Source: RGIG4140 sp045614025 (GTDB lineage Bacteria > Pseudomonadota > Alphaproteobacteria > CAAHEQ01 > UBA3637). Taken from it: a stretch of 19,713 nucleotides of DNA. The notes beneath the pieces are model-generated. The model saw only the letters and a list, made by a program, of their open reading frames with translations, was not told the origin of the DNA and did not search any database. Position 1 is the stretch's first letter, and each line of letters starts with the position of its first letter. Below are positions 14,494-19,713 of this stretch, piece after piece. A program made the translations under genes and the position numbers. The stretch is taken from contig JAZLCE010000033.1 of NCBI GenBank assembly GCA_045614025.1, positions 1-19,713 on the forward strand, written 5' to 3'.

Positions 14494-15149
14494 TAGTGCG
14501 TTTCCTTTTTAATAATATGATCAATAAAAATTCCAGAAATGACAACTTCATCAGGATTCATTGGTTCTTCAAGATAGGTTTCGGCTTCCACGATTACTGT
14601 TTTTGCAGCCATAGCCATAATGGTGTTGAAATTTCTTGTTGTTCCGTGAAATGAAATGTTTCCCAGAGGATCAACTTTTGATCCATAAATCAAAGCGACA
14701 TCTGCAAAAATTGGTTTTTCAAGTAAATAATCTTTTCCTTCAATAGTAACTTTTTTCTTGCCTTCTTCAACCAGTGTTCCAATGCCTGTTGGTGTTAACA
14801 CACCACCAAGCCCAGCTCCTCCAGCATGAATGCGTTCGGCAAGAGTGCCTTGAGGAACAAGCTCAACTTCTAAAGTTCCTTCATTCATTTGTCGACCAGT
14901 TTCAACATTTGTGCCAATATGAGAGGCAATAACTTTTTTAAGTTTTTTGTTTGTAACCAAAAGACCTCTATCGGAATCGGCAAAGCATGTGTCATTAGCA
15001 ATTAAAGTTAAATCTTTAATATCGCTTTTTAAAATTTCTTGAATAACCAGTTGCGGTGTTCCGCATTTTAAGAAACCACCAATCATAATGCTGTTGCCAG
15101 ACTGAATATATTGAAGGGCTTGTTGAGGAGTAATAACTTTATTCTTCAT
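14493..15149 (-). CDS. atoD: Acetate/acetoacetate CoA-transferase alpha subunit
   Basis: Alpha subunit partner of the gene at 13834; the two form the active heteromer. It has the CoA-binding GGFLKCGTP (24-32) and the LTLIANDTCFADSDRGLL, VIASHIGTNVETGRQM and GGAGLGGVLTPTGIGT blocks, all close to E. coli AtoD. It ends IDHIIKKETH as AtoD does with IDHIIV. Length (218) is typical. AAAAGG precedes the ATG at 15149. It is first in a two-gene operon driven by the promoter at 15179-15207. Confidence 0.94.
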   Translation of the reverse strand: MKNKVITPQQALQYIQSGNSIMIGGFLKCGTPQLVIQEILKSDIKDLTLIANDTCFADSDRGLLVTNKKLKKVIASHIGTNVETGRQMNEGTLEVELVPQGTLAERIHAGGAGLGGVLTPTGIGTLVEEGKKKVTIEGKDYLLEKPIFADVALIYGSKVDPLGNISFHGTTRNFNTIMAMAAKTVIVEAETYLEEPMNPDEVVISGIFIDHIIKKETH

Positions 15150-15178
15150 ATAAAACCTTTTGTTAAGTTGATTGTTTT

Positions 15179-15207
15179 TGTTTAACAGGTTATCAGGTTC
15201 TTGTCAA
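15179..15207 (-). promoter_or_regulatory. atoDA promoter
   Basis: Minus-strand TTGACA (15207-15202), 17-base spacer, TAAACA (15184-15179). The rest of 15150-15335 is AT-rich spacer in which I see nothing else. Confidence 0.65.
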
Positions 15208-15335
15208 GAAAATCAGCTCTTTTTCATTTTTTTGTCACAATAGGTATTTTAGGAATAAGTTTTGAATGCTTTAAAGGAATTAATTGTTTGTTTTTATAAA
15301 AAATATATACTTTTCATATAGTTGATTTAAATTTT

Positions 15336-15639
15336 AAAGTCGGAAATTAAGGGGTCGATAGATTTGCCAAGAAATAAGTGGTAAAATAAAGGCTTTTTTA
15401 AGGGGAATTTTGCTTGTTTTTCTGAATAAAAAACATAAAAAAAGCGTTTTTTATCATTTTTTATGCAATTTTTTAATAAAAAATAATCATTATAAATCAA
15501 TTAATTATAAGAAAAGAGAGAAAAAATATATATTTTTTTTGAAAATTTTTCTCCACGAAATTTTGAAACCATGGTATAATGAAAGTATAGGGGGATGAAA
15601 ATAGGGAATAAAAAACGCGCCCATTAAATTTCCGACTTT
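15336..15639 (+). mobile_element. MITE-like element, right copy (304 bp, inverted termini)
   Basis: Inverted counterpart of the element at 2742-3042. It is bounded by AAAGTCGGAAATTAAG at 15336 and its near reverse complement ending CCGACTTT at 15639. Similarity to the left copy runs along the whole element with small indels and continues on the gene side to 15664 (through ACAGTTAACAAAAGGA). On the far side it stops at the terminal repeat. The 62-codon ORF inside (15410-15598) is low-complexity and not conserved in frame with anything. The element carries the extended -10 for the adhesin. Confidence 0.6.
15572..15580 (+). promoter_or_regulatory. Extended -10 promoter of right adhesin
   Basis: TGGTATAAT, identical to the site in the left element, with no clear -35. 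It gives a leader of about 120 bases ending in TTGGAGGCACGCC before the ATG. GGAGGCAC(A/G)CC is conserved before both adhesin starts. Confidence 0.55.
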
Positions 15640-15709
15640 TCGTCTTAAACAGTTAACAAAAGGATTTTGATAGGTAATTTAAATTCGTTTATTTTTTTGG
15701 AGGCACGCC

Positions 15710-18700
15710 ATGTTCCATTCTTCACGCACCACTATTAAAGAACTTAAAAAACGATACCTCAACATCCTAAAAAAATGCTTCCTAGCGAATTTAGGAATTA
15801 TCCTTTTATCAGTACCAGTAATGGCTAGTGAAACAAGATTATCGAATTCTGGTGCAAAAACTTATATCCAAGGTGTGACATTTGAAAATTTGGAGTATAA
15901 TGTTTCTGGGGGTTACTCCTACGGTGGCGCGATTAATAACACTGGTCTTAATGCTGTTCTAACTTTTAATAATGAGGAGGTGCTGTTTAAAAATAACACT
16001 GCAATGGCAGACACTCTGGAGAAAGAGAACGGCACAATAGTTAGTGGCACAGCTAAAGGTGGGGCGATTTATAATTATAATAAGTCCTCCATCAGATTTA
16101 ATTCACTTGCAACGTTTGAAGAAAACTCAGCAATAGTTACGGGTGGCAGTGTTTATGGTGGTGCGATTTATAATAATAATGCCTCCATCACATTTGATGC
16201 ATTTGCAACGTTTGAGGGGAACTCATCTTCAGCCACAGGTGGTAACTCTATCGGTGGGGCAATTCGCAATGAGGGTGCGAATGCAGTGTTGATTTTTAAT
16301 GATGAGGTCTTATTTAAAAACAACAATGCAACTGCAACCGCCGTGGAGAAAGCGAATGGCTCACTATCTGGTGGCCATTCCTATGGTGGGGCAATTGATA
16401 ATAATAATGCCTCCATCACATTCGATTCACTTGTGATGTTTGAGGGGAACTCATCTTCAGCCACGGGTGGCAGCGCTTATGGTGGGGCAATTCGCAATGA
16501 TGGTTCTAATGCCATGATAACCTTTAATGATGAGGCACAATTTAAAAACAACTTAGCAAATGGAACTGCTCTAGAGAAAGCGAATGGCACACTAGCTGGT
16601 GGCACCTCTTATGGTGGGGCGATTTGGAATGGTGGCTATATATTTCTTAACGGTGAGAATATATTTGGCGGATATTTACAAGATACCGAAGATGAAGATG
16701 GTGATGGCGATAAAAATGAATATGTCCTTGACTCAGATGGGAACAAAATCTCATTTGGCAACCAAGCCAAAGAAGGTGGCGCGATTTATAACAAAGGAGG
16801 CAAGAAAGAAGGAGATGTAATAGCTTATGGCATGACGCTTGGCAAATCAACCTTTATGGGCAATACGGCTCTTACCCAAGGTGGGGCGATTTGGAATAGT
16901 GGCTATATGAATTTTACAGATGAGGCTTTGTTTGAGGGGAATGGTGTAATATCAGATACCGATCTGATCAGTGGAGGATCTATAATCAATACAGGAACGA
17001 TAAGATTTGATGAAACTGCATATTTTAAAGATAATAGCGTAACAACTCATGTAAAGGTAAAAGATGATGGAAGTATATCAACATTTTATGCCTATGGTGG
17101 CGCAATAAACTCAGGTGGAGGTAATATATTATTTTCTAAATCAGTTAATTTTGAAAACAACAAAAATTCAACTGAAGCTAATACCTCAAGTGGTGGTGCG
17201 ATTGCAAATTCTGCGAAAGTAACATTTGAAGAGGAAAGTGTTTTTAAAAATAATAGTTCAATAGTTAAAGCATATGAAAAATCAGATGGATCAATTGTTT
17301 CAGGAACTGCAAGTGGTGGAGCAATTTGGAATAGAGGAGAAATGCAGTTTTCTGACTTGACAATTTTTGATGGCAATAAGTCTCAGGCAGAAGCTGGAGT
17401 AGCAATTGGTGGTGTGATTTATAATTATCAAGGAAAAATGTTATTTGAAGGAGATGTAATATTTAAAAATAATGCAGCTTTATCAACCATGATAATAAAA
17501 TCAGATGGTTCTAAAACTTCCTCTAATGCTTCAGGAGGTGCAATTCATAATAGAACTGGCTCAGTTATTTTTGAAGATACGGATAGTAATGCTGAAACGC
17601 CAACGGTTCCAAATATAACATATGGTATAACATTTAAGGGTAATACAGTGTTTAGTGGGAACAAAGCTGAATCAGAAAATGGAAATACACACGGAGGTGC
17701 GATTCATAATACTACGGGATATATGCTTTTGGCAGGGGAAAATGCGTTTGATTCAAACCAAGCTGAACAAGGTGGCGCGATTTATAACACAGGTGGCAAG
17801 AATGAAGGAGACGTAATAGCTTATGGCATGACTTTAGGTAAATCCACTTTCATAAATAATACGGCTCTTTCACAAGGGGGAGCGATTTATAATAATGGAT
17901 ATATGAATTTTACGGATGAGACAACATTTGATTCTAATCAAGCAGAAAGTGGTGGAGCAATTTATAATGTAAAAACAATAAATTTTAATAATAGCTTTGA
18001 ATTTAAAAATAACACTGCAAATATTCCTAATGATATATTAAATGCAAAAAATGCCACCATCAACTTCAACCATGGATATGCAGATGATGGAGTAACGCCT
18101 CTTATTGGCTCATTGGATGGGGGTATTTCAAATGCTGGTATTATCAATAAAACAGGGGCTGGAACGTTTATTTTGGGTGATGAAATGGTGAACAGTGGCG
18201 CTGGCACATTTAATCAAACAGCTGGGTTAACCATTGCTCATAGTGAAAAGTTCCTTGCTGGCACCAATAATATTTTGGGTGGTGTTTTGGAAACGCATGG
18301 CGCGAAAATCGGATATACGGCAAACATTGGGGATGAAACGCATACGGCAAGCCTTATTCATCATTCAACGGCAACGGGGACTAGCGCTCCAACTTCTTTA
18401 ACAACAGTGCTTAAAATCGGCGCAAGTTCAACGGCCTTGTTTGATTCAGCCATAAAAGGCGTTCAAGCAAACTATGAGCTTTCAGAGGATATGGCTGGTG
18501 CCGGCACGGTGACTTTTAAAGATGCGCACTTGACTTTAGGTCAAACAAATTATAATGGTGGTTATGTCATGGGCGAGAATGTCACTTTAGACATGCAAGA
18601 TGGTGATACGGCGGACTTGGTGTCTTTTAAAAACTTAAGCGGAAGTGCCAACCTTAAAATAGATGCAGATATAGTTAAAGGAGCAAATGGGCTTGAGTTG

Positions 18701-19713
18701 GTAACAGATACAATTGCAACGAACAAGGAAGCCACATTAAACTTAAAGTTAACAGATGTGTTGCTTTCAGCTGAAGCGCTGGATAATGGTTTAAATGAAA
18801 GCTATACGTCAACCGTTATGACGGGTGGAACATTAACCTATGGTTCAGAAAAAGGGCTTGTTGCAACAGATGTGTATAGTTATGAGCTCACAGGGAAAGA
18901 TAATCAAATCACAATTAACGCCATTGAGTTTAATGAGGATTCAGATGTGATGAAATCAATTGCCGAATATGAAGGAGATGCGGCCTTTAATATGGCAATT
19001 GGAGGAGATTCTTATGAAATGGAATCAGATGTAACCATGCAAGCAAATGAAAAAACAATTGTTGGGAATGGTAAAGAAGAAAGCATTTTAACGGCGAAAA
19101 AGATAACTGTTGATGGGGCAACATTAAATGTTGAAGAGGTGACATTAACAGGGGCAGAACAGTTGATTGAAGTGAATACAGGTAAGTTGAATGTAACGGA
19201 TGCAAAAGTTGATCATATCATCAATGTTGGCGAAACAATGCTTTCAAATGCAGAAGTAATTGATATTCAAAATAGTGGCAAGTTAACAGCCACAAGTTCA
19301 ACGATAGCTGAATTAATTAACCAAAATGAAGCCGAAGTAACAAGCGGGAAAGTAGAAAAGCTTTCTAATAGTGGAGAATTAACACTTGAAACAGCAGAAG
19401 TAACAGAGTTGATTAACGAGAAAACAGCAACTGTAACAGGTGGAAAAGTTGCAAAAGTCATGAACGAAGGAGAGTTAACCGTAACAGGAGCAACGATCAC
19501 AGAGTTGACGAATGAAGGAGAAGCAACAGTGAGTGGTGGGAATCTTGGAACCGTTATTAACGCTAAGGGCGTGAAGATAGAGTTAATGGCGGGCACAAGA
19601 GCGGAAACAGTAACGAACAAAGGAGAGCTAAAAGCCAGCGGATCGGTTATCATGGAAGCCTCCCGAAACGAAGGCGAGATGACTCTTGAAGGCGTTACTG
19701 TTTCTGATCTTTT
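15710..19713 (+). CDS. Large Pmp-like autotransporter adhesin, C-terminus cut by window edge
   Basis: Open from ATG 15710 to the window end (1334 codons and still open), with GGAGG upstream. The N-terminus repeats the leader of the left adhesin (MFHSSRTT, KELKKRYLNILKKC) and has a hydrophobic core, with likely cleavage VMA/SET after residue 39. Residues ~45-770 carry about 18 GGAI-N turns (YGGAIYN, YGGAIRN, QGGAIWN) alternating with FxxN (FKNN, FEGN, FENN), the chlamydial Pmp repeat, predicted as a parallel beta-helix. At ~834-864 is the shared segment FNQTAG, GTNNILGG, LETHG. After it, instead of an early barrel, comes a further solenoid. By ~1120-1334 this runs in short repeats of the type NEGELTVTGATITEL. 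A beta-barrel is expected beyond the edge. Role inferred: surface adhesin. Confidence 0.88.
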   Translation, partial: MFHSSRTTIKELKKRYLNILKKCFLANLGIILLSVPVMASETRLSNSGAKTYIQGVTFENLEYNVSGGYSYGGAINNTGLNAVLTFNNEEVLFKNNTAMADTLEKENGTIVSGTAKGGAIYNYNKSSIRFNSLATFEENSAIVTGGSVYGGAIYNNNASITFDAFATFEGNSSSATGGNSIGGAIRNEGANAVLIFNDEVLFKNNNATATAVEKANGSLSGGHSYGGAIDNNNASITFDSLVMFEGNSSSATGGSAYGGAIRNDGSNAMITFNDEAQFKNNLANGTALEKANGTLAGGTSYGGAIWNGGYIFLNGENIFGGYLQDTEDEDGDGDKNEYVLDSDGNKISFGNQAKEGGAIYNKGGKKEGDVIAYGMTLGKSTFMGNTALTQGGAIWNSGYMNFTDEALFEGNGVISDTDLISGGSIINTGTIRFDETAYFKDNSVTTHVKVKDDGSISTFYAYGGAINSGGGNILFSKSVNFENNKNSTEANTSSGGAIANSAKVTFEEESVFKNNSSIVKAYEKSDGSIVSGTASGGAIWNRGEMQFSDLTIFDGNKSQAEAGVAIGGVIYNYQGKMLFEGDVIFKNNAALSTMIIKSDGSKTSSNASGGAIHNRTGSVIFEDTDSNAETPTVPNITYGITFKGNTVFSGNKAESENGNTHGGAIHNTTGYMLLAGENAFDSNQAEQGGAIYNTGGKNEGDVIAYGMTLGKSTFINNTALSQGGAIYNNGYMNFTDETTFDSNQAESGGAIYNVKTINFNNSFEFKNNTANIPNDILNAKNATINFNHGYADDGVTPLIGSLDGGISNAGIINKTGAGTFILGDEMVNSGAGTFNQTAGLTIAHSEKFLAGTNNILGGVLETHGAKIGYTANIGDETHTASLIHHSTATGTSAPTSLTTVLKIGASSTALFDSAIKGVQANYELSEDMAGAGTVTFKDAHLTLGQTNYNGGYVMGENVTLDMQDGDTADLVSFKNLSGSANLKIDADIVKGANGLELVTDTIATNKEATLNLKLTDVLLSAEALDNGLNESYTSTVMTGGTLTYGSEKGLVATDVYSYELTGKDNQITINAIEFNEDSDVMKSIAEYEGDAAFNMAIGGDSYEMESDVTMQANEKTIVGNGKEESILTAKKITVDGATLNVEEVTLTGAEQLIEVNTGKLNVTDAKVDHIINVGETMLSNAEVIDIQNSGKLTATSSTIAELINQNEAEVTSGKVEKLSNSGELTLETAEVTELINEKTATVTGGKVAKVMNEGELTVTGATITELTNEGEATVSGGNLGTVINAKGVKIELMAGTRAETVTNKGELKASGSVIMEASRNEGEMTLEGVTVSDL
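16141..16596 (+). repeat. Tandem 228-bp coding repeat (two units)
   Basis: Two successive units offset by exactly 228 bases (76 codons). For example, GCCTCCATCACATT recurs at 16181 and 16409, and GCAATTCGCAATGA at 16259 and 16487. Each encodes NNNASITFD, FEGNSSSATGG, YGGAIRN, then FNDE, FKNN and EKANG. A related, longer-spaced unit precedes them from about 15929. Near-identity of the DNA makes unit gain or loss plausible. Confidence 0.75.
16759..16930 (+). repeat. Dispersed coding repeat, copy 1 (partner at 17755)
   Basis: Encodes GGAIYNKGGKKEGDVIAYGM, then TLGKSTF, NTAL and GYMNFTDE. A near-copy lies 996 bases (332 codons) downstream at 17755-17926. It keeps the reading frame, so it reflects internal duplication of a passenger module. 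Confidence 0.7.
17755..17926 (+). repeat. Dispersed coding repeat, copy 2
   Basis: Encodes GGAIYNTGGKNEGDVIAYGM, then TLGKSTF, NTAL and GYMNFTDE. DNA differences from copy 1 are mostly silent, for example GGCAAATCAACC against GGTAAATCCACT. Confidence 0.7.

Noticed and set aside
15410..15598. 62-codon ORF inside the right element
   Set aside because: Lys/Phe/Asn low-complexity from AT-rich DNA, no Shine-Dalgarno, and the left copy has indels relative to it.
15594..15627. Tiny ORF starting MKIGNKKR just after the inferred adhesin start site, also in the left copy
   Set aside because: GGGG is too close to the ATG for good initiation, and the frames end differently in the two copies, so coding is unlikely.
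16141..17930. CRISPR-like regular repeats
   Set aside because: The repeats are in frame, imperfect, 76 codons long, and encode beta-helix turns; they are protein repeats.
16599..19653. ORFs in other frames and on the minus strand between 16599 and 19653
   Set aside because: Shadows of the repetitive adhesin gene, whose own frame is uninterrupted.

Overview
The window looks like a stretch of an AT-rich Gram-negative genome with tightly packed genes. It carries two very large type V (autotransporter) surface proteins, an outer-membrane-type lipoprotein, AtoDA, a YheS-type ABC-F protein and a YgaP-type rhodanese. Together these point to a proteobacterium, probably a host-associated one. An alphaproteobacterial gut lineage is my best guess, but nothing here (no rRNA) proves it.

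Layout. (1) 1-2670, minus: a Pmp-like autotransporter with signal peptide and passenger, running off the left edge just after its barrel begins. (2) 2742-3042: an AT-rich, non-coding element with 24-bp terminal inverted repeats that holds the adhesin promoter. (3) 3083-15149: a 12-kb block of ordinary genes. These are metK (minus, with a long leader), an M23 metallopeptidase-like protein without a signal peptide, a MATE exporter, a divergent yheS plus alpha/beta-hydrolase pair, a YgaP-like rhodanese, a GNAT acetyltransferase, an archaeal/eukaryotic-type proS, a DUF2147 protein, a small lipoprotein, a hypothetical protein, and the CoA-transferase operon atoD-atoA. (4) 15336-15639: a second copy of the element in inverted orientation. 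(5) 15710-19713, plus: a second, larger Pmp-like autotransporter running off the right edge.

The most notable architecture is the pair of ~330-bp inverted repeats. Each sits upstream of one adhesin gene, supplies an extended -10 promoter to it, and has clean terminal inverted repeats like a MITE. The adhesins point outward and share a conserved long N-terminal leader. The repeats flank a 12-kb housekeeping segment that could in principle invert by recombination.

Smaller regulatory designs also stand out. A terminator hairpin between the GNAT and rhodanese genes contains both the rhodanese promoter -10 (in its loop) and its Shine-Dalgarno (in its 3' arm). The metK leader has a palindrome, a possible aptamer-like stem and a short upstream ORF. 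A palindrome between the MATE and yheS genes holds both divergent -35 elements. All positions were read by eye; no homology search was run.
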